A stretch of DNA of 64,000 bases from Xiphias gladius (lineage: Eukaryota > Chordata > Actinopteri > Istiophoriformes > Xiphiidae), in NCBI RefSeq assembly GCF_016859285.1, contig NC_053410.1:786694-850693 (forward strand), read 5' to 3'. Below the pieces are notes generated by a model. It saw only the letters and a program-made list of their open reading frames with translations, was not told the DNA's origin and did not search any database. How positions within the stretch are numbered: position 1 is the first letter of the stretch; every line of letters begins with the position of its first letter. The translations under genes were made by a program, and so were the position numbers. Positions 1-52,266 of the stretch are shown here, piece after piece.

Positions 1-150
1 GCTGAAGAAATATTTTATTAGTAGGAAAAGTGCCAGATTTAAAATCCTGCTAGTGCAGAAGTGTTATCAGCTAAATTTACATAAAGTATTAAATGTAAAA
101 GTACTTGTTTGGCACAAAAGTGACTGATATATAATAATAAATTATAATAT
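1..150. repeat. Copy of AGTACTTTTACT-type teleost repeat
   Basis: Words such as AAATGTAAAAGTACTTG and ATCATCACTGA are shared with the copies at 41525-41775, 48415-48660, 49085-49340 and 63350-63470. It belongs to a short, A/T-rich interspersed family common in teleost introns. Cut by the left edge. Confidence 0.6.
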
Positions 151-345
151 CATCACTGAGTCATGGAGGCTTCAGCAGTGTTTTACTGGTGGAGCTGCTT
201 TTAGCTACGTCAGAGACAGGGAGGGAGTTTAGTCCACTGGTTCCCAACCTGGGGTCGGGCCCCTCCAGAGGGTCGTCAGATGATTCATGGGAAAGAGGAA
301 GAAGAAACACAGTTCTGATCCACTGATCTGGATTCAGTTTTTGAA
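150..345 (+). mobile_element. hAT-like dispersed repeat, copy A
   Basis: Contains CACTGGTTCCCAACCTGGGG, like the terminal repeat of hAT-class elements. The flanks (GAGGCTTCAGCAG..., GATGATTCATGGGAAAGA) match an inverted copy at 63765-63965. It lies in the 3'-most ninl intron seen. Confidence 0.65.
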
Positions 346-568
346 CGCTTCTCTTATTTATTATTGAAATGAAAACAATGTGAGATGTTTATATGGGGAA
401 ACTTTAGTGGTTTTTAGAGAAAAGTCAGAAAATATATTTTCTTTAGCAGCAAAGTCTCCTATGTTTTGAATCGTCTGGTGACCCTGTTAGAAACCGCTGC
501 AAAGTGGACGATCAATACTTCAATGTTACCTGACGTATTTTCCTGGGGATTATTTTTTCAGCCCTGAC

Positions 569-42220
<41,652 letters not shown>

Positions 42221-42369
42221 CTGGAGGACAAAAGCACAGGACGTACTGAAGCAGTGTTTCGTTGAAGACTCTCAGGAGAGAGATGATATGACATTAGCTG
42301 AATGCTACATGAGATATAACGGCATGGCAGGAGATAACGTGACATGAGATGTGGATCTCGCTATTCTCT

Positions 42370-42965
42370 TGCATCACCCTTTTTCCCCAAGGGTCCGTTC
42401 TTGGACCACTTTTGTTTTTAATTTAAATGCTTCCTCTCAGTCAGGTTATTCAGAACCATAAAATTCTTCAACACTGGACACGGATGACACGCAGCTCTGT
42501 GTCCTAACGCTTCAATCAATCTACTCACCTGCCTCATTGGTATTGAATGTTGGGTGTCCTAAAATTTGATAATGAAAAATCAAATCTAAATAAATAAATA
42601 AAAGCACGTTCATCTGATGGTAAGCGGAAACCTTGAACTGGCTTTAAAGAAGACTGTCCAGTCATACTTTATTCAAATCAAGATTACAAGAATGTGGGCA
42701 TTTTTGTCCCCTGTGGATTTGCTCATGCTCTTATTTTTTCGTGCCCTCTACTCATGTATCAGTCAAAACTCCCTCCACCGATTCCAACTGGTTCAGAAAG
42801 CAGCTGCCTGCATTATAACTGTCACCACAACATATGGACATGTTATCTCTGTGCTAGCCAACTGATTTTAAAATTCTATTGATCACTTTTAAACTACTAA
42901 ATGTCTTGCTCCAAATTACATTTTCCAATTACACTCCAAAGGCTAATTTTTAATGTCTGTTTGCT
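42370..42965 (+). pseudogene. L2-like LINE reverse transcriptase remnant
   Basis: At about 42385 GGTCCGTTCTTGGACCACTT reads VLGPLLFxLY, the segment after motif QGSVLGP of LINE reverse transcriptases, with MxPL- and ADDTQL-like text decayed after it. At 42755-42840 SQNSLHRFQLVQKAAACII and HVISVLAN match the C-terminal SxxSLxRLQLVQNAAARLL / HITPVL block of L2 elements. Frameshifts and stops show it is dead. It lies antisense to ninl in intron 1. Confidence 0.75.
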
Positions 42966-42999
42966 GCAAGGGTTGGATTTAATCATTTTCATTTCAAAA

Positions 43000-44500
43000 A
43001 TCAATTTATAAATAAATAAGTGCCCAAAGTTTTGCATACAACTATATAAGAGATAATAACATGAGATGAAGTGAGATGACTCTGATTTTTCCTTTTCAGA
43101 TTCTTTCTTTTGAAGGATTTTTAACTACATTTTTCAGTGTACCTGGATAACAACATATTTGTCCACATCCGTTGCGTTATTTATTGAATCCAAAGTCCAG
43201 TACAAATACACCTGTTTGTGATAACTATACAGATTGAATGAGGTAGATCAGATAGCTAAATACCAGCTAATTAGAAAATCAGCTGGTATTTAGCTGTTAA
43301 TTACTATGATATTTCCAATGAAGGCCTACACAATTTGGTACTAATTATAGGGGAATTTGAGAAAGAGTTCGTTGCTACAGTTGCTATGGAAGCTGCTTGT
43401 TATATTCGAGTTTTTAAGAAAAAAAAACAGTAAATGATGTAGTAGGTGCATGAAAAACAGTTCATAAATAGATGTCAATATCCATCGGAGTTTACTAGAA
43501 AGACCAACAAAAAAACTCTCAAATTGGATTCTTCAAAACTTTGAGCTGCCATTATAACTTATTAAAGATCTGCTTGGTAATCAGTAAATATTCATTTAAT
43601 TGAGTTTGTGCTGCATATTGGTTGAGCTGCATGCTGACCTGTAGTTTTCAGCCGCATCGGAAATGCTTTTCTTCCCAAATACCAGTTATTATTTAGGAAA
43701 ATATGAGGAAAGTTCCCATGAAATTAGCTGGAAAATATGCGACCCGTAAAAAAAAGAATTACCACCCTTTTCCCTGGTGCATTTCCTCTTGTATAATGGC
43801 TGAACACCAAAAACCTGACCCAAAACGTATTAGATTGCTGAGATATTTCCTGCCACCGAACTGCACGAGAAATGCTGGAAATACTGCATGTGAATGAGTC
43901 ATGATGACAACAGACAGAAGAAACATGCAGCACACTACTGAGCGAAGACCGAAATGTGAAGACCACAGACAGACGGTCTATAACAGAAGTCCAGTTACCA
44001 AAGGAGGGTTTTTGTGGGACGTGTTAAACATTTAGTTAGACATGTCACGTTCATTGCTTTGTTGATTCACATGCAGAAGCTGAAAACATCTGCCTCTCTT
44101 CCCTGGTTTCTGTTATGTAATCAGTAATCTGTGCTCGTCTTATCTCTTCCTGCTCTTTCTACATCATCTTCCTCAGTTTCGCTGCACAGACCCACACTGG
44201 ACCTTTCACTACAGCTGGACACTGTGAAAGTTCTCTTCTTGCCTTTTATATACCTGAGTTTCAGAACTGGTACCAAAAGAAAAAACTTTCACCATATCTC
44301 ACTCTCTATTTCTTAAACATTTTTTTACAAATGAAGCTTTTGTTTATTTTACCAAAAAAAAGCCACATGTATCCGAGGCAGGAGTATTTCCTGTCGTCAA
44401 ACCACAAACAACTGTACAAGAACTGTTTCAAAACAAAACAGCGCAATGTGCAGCTGGAACAAGCCACAGAAAATTTATCAGCGTTTAGCGAATTTCAAGC
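43000..44500. other. ninl intron 1, A/T-rich part
   Basis: No recognised gene, RNA or repeat. ACCAGCTAATTAGAAAATCA and its near mirror AGCTGGTATTTAGCTGTTAA form a small inverted repeat near 43262-43300. Confidence 0.45.
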
Positions 44501-44509
44501 AAAAAATGC

Positions 44510-44765
44510 CTAAAAACTCAGTGGCTACACCTTCAGTTTTGGTTCCAGATGAGACTATTTGCCGTTTTTTCCACAATGATAAACTGAATATTTATGGGTC
44601 GGACAAAAGAAGTCATCTGAAGACGTCACTGTGCAACCTGGGAAACTGTGATGGACATGTTGATGGACTGTTTTCTGGCATTTTTTTAGACCCAATAATG
44701 GATGTCTTGAAATAATTTTCAGCAAATGAATCGATAATGTAAATAATTGTTAGTTGCAGCTCTGG
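44510..44765. mobile_element. ATTAGTCGATTAATCG-family repeat
   Basis: GAAGACGTCACTGTGCAACC, TGGGAAACTGTGATGGACA and the end AATTGTTAGTTGCAGCTCTG identify the same dispersed family as 13070-13590. Confidence 0.6.
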
Positions 44766-45302
44766 TAGACAGTAAAAACAATATAAATATAGCAGAATGA
44801 AACAAGCAAAATTCTGATTTCAATCTGGAAACCGATCAAAGAAGAAGTAAACAGGACTAGTCTGGCGGAACATTTAGCAACGGCTTTCAGTGCTGGATAC
44901 AGCATCCGGTGGTAACGCTTTGCTTTGAGTCCCCATTTATTTATCCTGCACAATCAGCAGAGAAACATGTAATAAACTGTTCCTATCAGACTAGAATGCA
45001 GCTGCGATCAGATCTGAGTCTGTATTGATGTATTTGTTGCCAACTATAACTGCAACAGTTTTATGTATAAAACTGACTCGACTAGTCTGGACTTATACTA
45101 CATGCCTCCTTTCATTGCGTTTAACTGTTCATGTATTAAGTTGTAACACACGACATGTTAATTATGTAAAACGTTATTCTCTCTAATAACTAATAATTAT
45201 TATTATTACAGAGTAGAGCAAAAAATATTTTCATGAGCAATTTTCGTACTGGAGGAGAATTAAAGAGTAAAGAATCAAAACTCAAATCTGAGCTTGAGTG
45301 AG

Positions 45303-45440
45303 GGCCTCTCTTTGGAGTCATTTTGCATCCCTCTCTGATCTTTGGGGGCATTTGGCGTCCCTCTGTCTGAGTGAGGTCATTTGGCGTCCCTCTGAGGTCA
45401 CTCCTGTCTCTCTGAGGCCATGTCGTGATGATTTTGGATC
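45303..45440. repeat. Degenerate ~30-bp minisatellite
   Basis: The phrase GGTCATTTGGCGTCCCTCTG recurs with variation (GTCATTTTGCATCCCTCTC, GGGGGCATTTGGCGTCCCTC) about every 30 bp in ninl intron 1. Confidence 0.7.
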
Positions 45441-45904
45441 CCTTCACGGGTCTCCCTGTGGTCGTGAAGCAGCGAAACTCATCCACGCGGCCGGTGACGC
45501 AGGAAGCTTCGCTGTCGCGGTTCCAGAGTAAAATAAAGAAAAACGTCAAATGTGCCCGGTCGTGTGTAACTTTACAGCAAACGGCGGCGGCCCGCGGTCG
45601 CGTTCCCCGACGAAGACCGATAACCTCTCGGGTCTGTCCGGGGAGTCTCGCGAGCTGATGAAGCTTCACCATGGGAACGGAGCCGCGGGGACAAAAGGCT
45701 CGCGGGTCAACCGACGCACAAAATGACCACAACACACAGGAGTCAACGCGAAAGACGTTTAAAAAGTCCGTCCTGCGCCCTTTCACACAACCGAACAACT
45801 GCTCTGTCACCAACGGAGATGTCAGCCTGTCCGGCTACCGAGAGACGTTAACGGTGAATCTTAGTTTCGTTAGTTTTAAGTTTATTTCTTACCGCGGGAA
45901 AAAC

Positions 45905-45956
45905 TTCTCCTCCTCCTCCTCCTCCTCCCCCTCTTCCTCCTCCTCGTCCTCCCTCC
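45905..45956. repeat. (TCC/GGA)n tract in ninl 5'UTR
   Basis: Runs of TCC on the plus strand, with a few C and G interruptions. As RNA this is a GGA-rich purine tract in the 5'UTR, able in principle to form G-quadruplex structure. Confidence 0.85.
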
Positions 45957-45975
45957 GGTCCTCTCCGGTAAAATT

Positions 45976-46038
45976 TCACGTTTCCTCCATCAATGTGCTC
46001 CCGCAGCTCCGGACAGTCCGCCGTTAAATCGCCGACAT
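45976..46038 (-). promoter_or_regulatory. Two four-codon upstream ORFs in ninl 5'UTR
   Basis: On the minus strand ATG at 46038 reads M-S-A-I-stop, ending at 46024. ATG at 45990 reads M-E-E-T-stop, ending at 45976. Both lie in inferred exon 1, upstream of the true start in exon 2, so they could reduce translation of ninl. Whether both are transcribed depends on the unmapped TSS. Confidence 0.45.
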
Positions 46039-46084
46039 GTACCGAGAGTAACGGAGCAGGCTGGCACCGACTCACCGACAACCG

Positions 46085-46135
46085 CCGCCTGAAGCTACCG
46101 CTAGCTACGGCGGGGTGCTTCCGGTCAGACGTTTC
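46085..46135 (-). promoter_or_regulatory. ninl: ninl CpG promoter with ETS-like site
   Basis: The minus strand reads ACCGGAAGC near 46118-46126, an ETS-type motif common in TATA-less CpG promoters. It sits directly upstream of the CpG-rich exon 1. No TATA box is seen. Inferred from motif and position only. Confidence 0.5.
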
Positions 46136-47790
46136 GCAATAAAAGCTTGTCGTGCACGTAAAAACTGCTCAGGACATTTTTGGCGTGAGATCGGTTTTCT
46201 CTGCTCTGCCGTTGTTATCAATAGTACAATTAAAATCAATTTCATTCACTCCAGGTCTGATTTGGGGAATTTTCATCAAGAACTGATTCTTTTTTGAGTC
46301 CAAAACCTCCTGATAATTTGCTAGTAGTTTGTTTGGTTTGGTTTTTTTGAGAAAAAAAATCTTTCATACTAGTTAGAGATTAAATAGCTAAAGACAAATC
46401 TGTTTTAGTTTAGTTAGCTGTGTTGAGTTTAAAAGCAGTTGTTGATTTCCAGAAGAATTTCCATAAAGTAGCTGCTTCATTAAAATATCCATTCATTACA
46501 TCTTTTGCTTGTTATTATTCTGTTGTTTTGCTTTTGTTTGTTTTGTTTTTTTGGAAACTTTATTCTTCATTTGTACAGGTAACAAAGCGAAACACAAACT
46601 ACATCATTGGATTTTTAATAAGAAATTAAATAATTACAACTAATTTTAGGTGTAATACAACCTGAAATTACAACTAAAATTAAGAAAGAAATTAATTATT
46701 ATGAAATAATAATTATAGCGTAAAATTGAAATAAATGGAAAAAATTAATTACCGATAATTATATGTACTGACAATAAAATAAACTCAAATGCCAAAACAT
46801 ATTCTGCAGACATGTCTCGTCTGTAGACAAATTCAACATTTTTGGATGTGCTCTGACTAAGTGGCTTTTTTGGTAGAAATGAACTAGAATTAATTACCTG
46901 GAATCCCGGTTAAACACCGTCTGTATTTTCCTTATAATGAACACAAAACAACGTCTCCAACGTCCTTTCTGTGATTAGAGCGTCATCTCTGTTCCTTTCT
47001 GGGAAAGTACCAATAGAGCAACAGAAAAAATAGAAAAAAACATGCATCGTGTCTTGAGTTTTTTTATTCCATCCTACCTGTGACACTGATGCTAATGGCC
47101 ACTTCACTGACACCTGCACAACATGCCCTCACCTTTATTTTGAGTATGGTTGCATTTACAAGCAGCAGAAAAATTCAAATCATAAATTATTCATGATGGA
47201 CAGTAGAACTGTAAAGATAAATCTTTTCCGAGCGGCACTTTTTAGGCGAAGCTTTTATACTGAATAAATCAAAAGGTGGTTTTCCGGCCTCGTACTGTGC
47301 CACTTTTGCGTCTTGACGCTCCTCAGAGAGCAGAGTCTGAATCCGAATCGGCGTATAAATGACGGTGCAGTGTGGAGCGGAGCCGCTGGAGGGCGCTGCC
47401 ACACCGACACCACGGGCAGTCCCCGAGACCGGGGTTCGTGTCTGCAGGTGAGAGTCACCTGGCGCATGAGGTCACGGCGCTGTTAAACGGAAGATTTACA
47501 AGGAGATTTAGTTGTACTTTTCTGCTAGGTCATACTTCTACTCCACTCATTATTATCATTATTGCTGTTGTTGTTGATATTATTACTTATTTTCATGTTA
47601 TTATTATACAATGCTGAACTATAGCATCATACCTAATCATCTCTGTGCATTCTATTCTCCTGTAGTTTATAATTGTTATACTGTTCCGCATGTATATACG
47701 CTACCTCATATTATATTATATTATATTATATTATATTGTATTACATTGTATTGTATTGTATTGTATGATATTATAGTGTATGATATTATT
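46136..47790. other. Intergenic region between divergent ninl and aifm2
   Basis: About 1.65 kb, mostly A/T-rich, with no coding signal recognised. It includes T-rich stretches near 46330 and 46520 and the TATTA/TATTG tract next to the aifm2 promoter. It must hold the distal regulatory sequence of both genes. Confidence 0.6.
47703..47790. repeat. (TATTA)n/(TATTG)n pentanucleotide tract
   Basis: TATTA units pass into TATTG units and then decay (ATGATATTATAGTG). It lies immediately upstream of the aifm2 CpG promoter. Confidence 0.9.
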
Positions 47791-47799
47791 GTACAATTT

Positions 47800-47900
47800 C
47801 CTACAGCACCGGAAGGCAGCGGCGGAGCCCGCCCCGCCTCCCTCCCCTCGGCTGGACGGAGCCGAGCTGTGATTGGCGGAGAGCTGGTGTCGTCAGAGGA
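47800..47900 (+). promoter_or_regulatory. aifm2: aifm2 CpG promoter
   Basis: ACCGGAAGGCAG (ETS-like) at 47806-47817, then GCCCGCCCCGCC (GC box) and a GATTGGC inverted CCAAT-type motif near 47871. No TATA. CpG density is high up to about 48150. Confidence 0.6.
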
Positions 47901-48000
47901 GGGCGCCCCAGCAGGAAACAAGAAGCGGTGACTCAGGAGCGTGTGAGGACTGTAAAGCGGTCCACAGGTCCAGGTCCAGACTGTCAGACGGGTCCGACAG
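47860..48000 (+). other. aifm2: aifm2 exon 1, 5'UTR (start approximate)
   Basis: CpG-rich sequence ending at a strong donor, TCCGACAG|GTGAGT, at 48000/48001. The next exon supplies only two untranslated bases before ATG. The TSS was not determined. Confidence 0.65.
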
Positions 48001-48225
48001 GTGAGTTCACGTCCCGCTGGCGTCGTTGGGAACCTGGGAGCAGCAGCGGCAGCAGCAGCAGCAGGGTTTTACCGTGTTACCGCGCCGAGGAAACCTCCCG
48101 TTCGCGGGGCGGGGACCGCTTCATTTCACAAGTCTGGTGTGTTTCTCAAACCTTCCGCACCGTTTCCCGGACAGAGGGATGTAGTCTGGTGTTAGTCAGA
48201 GGGGCCACAGAGCCACCGTCCCCCT

Positions 48226-48302
48226 GGTCCCCCCTGGTCCACCTGGTCCTCCTGGTCCTCCTGGTCCTCCTGGTCCACCTGGTCCACCTGGTCCACCCGG
48301 AA
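48226..48302 (+). repeat. 9-bp minisatellite encoding Gly-Pro-Pro if translated
   Basis: Units of GGTCCTCCT / GGTCCACCT, about eight copies, in aifm2 intron 1. In one frame they read collagen-like (GPP)n followed by [11 protein letters not shown] and a stop at 48355-48357. No splice acceptor or start was found that would make it coding. Confidence 0.85.
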
Positions 48303-48414
48303 TGGATTTCACCTCAGGTCGAGATACCATCCGCAGCCAAACACTGGTCAACCTGTGAATGAAACCGTCAGTGCCTGGGCTTCAGTGACGCCCTGTGATC
48401 TCCTACTTTACAGC

Positions 48415-48660
48415 GTCTTCACTTTAATTCCACCCAGTAGCAACACTCCACTGGAAGCAGAAGTCCTGCATTAAAGTGGTTTTACTTAAGTAAAGTACAG
48501 GAGTGTATCAGTGCAGTGAAAGGTCCCCAGTGACTGGTCCACTGTTTCATGTTCTATTATTAGATTATTATTACTGATGCATCGATGAGTCACAGCTTTT
48601 CACTGCTGCAGCTGGTTGAAGCGGAGCCTGAATTATTCTGTCGGTTGGTTTCATTTTAAT
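48415..48660 (+). repeat. AGTACTTTTACT-type teleost repeat
   Basis: GCAGAAGTCCTGCATTAAAG, TTACTTAAGTAAAGTACAGG, TTAGATTATTATTACTGATG and CATCGATGAGTCA keep the order of the family. In aifm2 intron 1. Confidence 0.75.
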
Positions 48661-49084
48661 TTCACATTATTTCTCTCCATTAGTCGGTTGATCGTTTCCT
48701 TTATGGGATGAAACGTCCCCGTTGGGACTCACCTCATCCCCAGGTCGCGTCTCCAGGCCTTGTGTTTTCCACACTCTCGTGAGGTTGGTTTATTTTGATG
48801 CGCAACAAAAGAAAAGCATCAAATCTTCGCGTCTGAGAAGCTGGAACCGTGAAATGTTTGGTATTTTTACATCAAAAACTACCTCAACAGTTCTGAAATC
48901 CGTTGACCATTTGCTGCCCGTCAACGGATCGAGGAACTGAATCGTTGTTTCAGCTCCACGCGTCTCTGCTGTTGGACACGACAGCAAAGCATCACATTTT
49001 ATGGCCTCTTCAGATGGTTCATTCACGGAAATCTGAATATGTAAAGTTACTACAGCTGCCGGACACAAAACAATATCTCCCTCT

Positions 49085-49340
49085 GAAATGAGTACAGGTA
49101 CCTCAGATTTGTACTAAAGCACAGTACTCAGTTACTTCCACCACTATAATTAGTACAGATTTACACAGTTCTTTGAAAGAACCTTCCGAGGAAATTATCG
49201 GGTAATTACAGACCTGTAAAATACATTCTTACCAAACTCTTCACTCGAGTAAAAGCAGAGCTACTACAGTACAAAAATACTCCATTACAAGTAAAAATCA
49301 CTTAAAAGTACCCAAGTACTGAGAATCTTAAAGCTGAGGT
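49085..49340. repeat. AGTACTTTTACT-type repeat fragments, inverted pair
   Basis: CAGTACTCAGTTACTTCCAC on one side and AAAAATACTCCATTACAAGT, then AAAGTACCCAAGTACTGAG, on the other. They end about 75 bp before aifm2 exon 2. Confidence 0.65.
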
Positions 49341-49413
49341 CAAATTCTTAATTATGCAGGTTCCTCTCAGTATAAATCCACGTTTAATACGCCATGTTCG
49401 TGTGTGTGTGCAG

Positions 49414-49596
49414 ACATGGGGTCTCAGGAGTCAGTACCTCAGGCGGAGGGCGTCCACGTGGTGGTGGTGGGTGGTGGGTTCGGAGGCATTGCGGCCGCTC
49501 AGCAGCTGAGATCTGAAGGACTCAACTTCACTCTGATCGACCTGAGAGACGCGTTTCATCACAACGTGGCGGCGCTCAGAGCGTCGGTGCAGCCGG
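49414..49596 (+). CDS. aifm2: aifm2 exon 2 (start codon)
   Basis: Acceptor TGTGTGTGTGCAG, then AC and ATG at 49416. It encodes the myristoylation signal, the FAD dinucleotide motif and [14 protein letters not shown]. Donor GCCGG|GTAAAA, phase 1. Confidence 0.96.
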
Positions 49597-52228
49597 GTAA
49601 AAACCAGCCGTTGTTTTTTTCTGATATCTTTTTAGGTTTTGCTTTTATTTCTATGAACATTTTATTTTATTGTTTGGTTGTTTTTAGTTTTCTTTTTATC
49701 ATAACTTTCTTTAATTGTAAAAAAAACATTTTTTTAAATTATTATTTTAATTTTTTTTAATTTTTTAGATATTTTTCTATTTTAGCATATTTTTTTTTTT
49801 TTTTTACCTTTTATTTTGAGGAGAATTTTAGGTTTAATAATGAGTGCAGGATATGTGACAGGATATGCAAAAATCTAGAATTTATTCTCTTTGTTGTATT
49901 GTTTAGAAGTTTGAGAATTTGTTTTAGTTTAGCAATTTTTCAAAAAAGTATATTTTCGTATTTGGTTTTATTTTTAAAATTTTTTTACATTTTACATATT
50001 TTTTCTGTTGCTTATAGAAATATTTTAACTTTTGTTGTTGTTTTTATTATTATCGTTACTATTATTTACATTTTTTATTTATATTGTACCTTTTATAAAG
50101 ACTGCTTCACAATATTAGAAAAAAACAGCAGACGATTTAAACAACATATTAAATATAAAATTAGATTTAAAAAGAGGAAGGATGTAAAATAGTGATTATT
50201 ACCGTTTATTATAAGTAAAACTAAGTAAAACAGAAAAGTATCCTGTTTTTACAGTGATCTCCATAACAACCCGACAGTGTTAACAACATTGTCTATAGTG
50301 TGTGTGTGTGTGTGTGTGACCTTTGACCCTGCGTCCTGCCTGCAGGCTTCGCTCAGAGGACCTTCATCCCGTATGCGGAGACGTTTGGGGACAGTTTTGT
50401 CCAGGGTCGAGTGGAGCGAGTGGACACCGACAGACAGATGGTCGTCCTGCAGGGAGGGCGGGTGAGGACGGAGAGACGGGGAGACCTACTGTCTGTCTGC
50501 GTGGGGGGTGGGGGGGAGTAAAGGAACATTACAACATTTAGATAAACCCTCCAGTCCTCTGTCTCCTCCAGAGTCCGATGTCCAATGTCGGAGCCACTGA
50601 AGGTGGGTTTTTCCTCCCCCGTTCGAGCTAGGCTAACAGTTTCCCCCTGCTTCCAGTCTTTGTGCTAAGCTAGGCTAAACACGTCCCGGACTGTACCGGA
50701 CTGAAAGTGACGTCCATCTGAAACGTCTGACCCTGAGGAGGACAGAGAACAAGAGGTTTTCACTGAACTGTTCCTTTGAAGAAAGGGACAGAAGCACGTG
50801 CGTCGATTCGCTTCCGTGGAGCATGTTCGGGGTCTTTAGGGTCATTAAGGTCATGAACTGGTCCCAAACAGAACAAACAAACCATCAATCATCGCTACTT
50901 ATTAATGTAATAAATCAACAGTCCAGTTTCCTTTATGCTGCAGGAAATCCAGTACTCCCACCTCATCCTGTGTACTGGGACTGATGGGCCGTTCCCAGGG
51001 AAGTTCAACACCATGGCGTCGTATCAGACCGCCGTCCAGACGTATGAGGACTTCGTCCAGCAGGTACGATAAGGGGACGGATAAGGGGTCTGCAGAGAGC
51101 CAGTTCATTGCTATCCATGAATTCAGCTGTGTGTGTGTGTGTGTGCGTGTGTGTCCAGGTCCAGGCCGCCGACTCGGTGGTGGTGGTGGGAGGAGGGTCA
51201 ACCGGCGTGGAAATGGCTGCTGAGATCAAGACAGAGTATCCAGACAAGAAGGTGACGAAAGCTGATCCCTGATCAGATCTGAGCGACGCTGTCATCTACT
51301 GTCACTCTGACCTCTGACCCGACCTCTGCTGATGATGAAGTAGCTGAAGTTTATTCCATTGTTTACCTCCACGGAGTCTCTGCCATGTAGATGAGATGTT
51401 ACTTCAAGGGTTCTTACACTGTTTTTGTAACAGTGCTTCTGGGATAATCTTCAGATGCTTCATTTGCTCAATAGACTAAATGCTGTATATTGATAGCACG
51501 ATACAAAAGTACGATTACATTACAAATACAGGCAGAAATGCCAAACAGTACAGAATCATTCATTAGATTAAAGGAGTGTGTGAGGCCATGGGTGCTCAGC
51601 TTTATCAGCTCTATCCGCAGCCGAGTTAACACAGAACACAGAAACAGTACCGGCCCGTCAGAATTCCTCCCAAACCTCCAGATGACCACAAAAATGGGAG
51701 TCCTCCACGGCTCAGAGACCTGGCAGCAAAGCCCTCGAAAATTAGAGCTTCAAGCACCTCCTCGCTGACTTCCCCTTCCCGTGTTAAAGTTTCTCCTCCT
51801 GTTTTTCTCACATCCAGGTGGTTCTGATCCACTCCAGAATCGGGCTGGCCGACCCGGAGCTGCTGCCCAGCGTCCGGCAGCAGGCCAAAGAGGTTCTGCT
51901 GGAGAAAGGAGTGGAGCTGCTGCTGGGTACGTACGCCTGCTTCATACCCGCAGACGGGTGTTCGGCTCAGCTCGGACCAGGTTCCGTCAGGGTTTTATGA
52001 ACCTGCTGCCGTGTGTTTCAGGCCAGAAAGTGTCCAACCTGTCTGAGCTGCGGCTGAATGTCACCCAGAAGAACATGGTGGTCACCACAGACAAAGGAGA
52101 GACACTGACCACAGATCTGCTCGTCTGCTGCACCGGACTCAAGGTCAACTCTGCAGCCTACGCCTCCAGCTTCTGTGAGCGCACACACACACACACGCAC
52201 ACTCACACACGCGCACATGCACACACTC

Positions 52229-52266
<38 letters not shown>

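Larger units (their letters stand above)
45893..46120 (-). other. ninl: ninl exon 1, 5'UTR (TSS side approximate)
   Basis: A CpG-rich stretch ends at 45893 in a good minus-strand donor (CCCGCG|GTAAGA). The next acceptor that leads to the start codon is at 42220. The exon holds a (GGA)n purine tract and two very short upstream reading frames. The transcription start is inferred to lie near 46.08-46.12 kb, just downstream of an ETS-like motif, and was not located exactly. Confidence 0.7.

Noticed and set aside
45190..45813. 207-codon frame on the minus strand
   Set aside because: Lies in ninl intron 1 over a minisatellite and the CpG flank; composition and lack of similarity suggest chance.
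47928..48362. Plus-strand frame of 144 codons over aifm2 exon 1 and intron 1
   Set aside because: Crosses the strong donor at 48000 and a minisatellite; aifm2's true start is in exon 2 at 49416.
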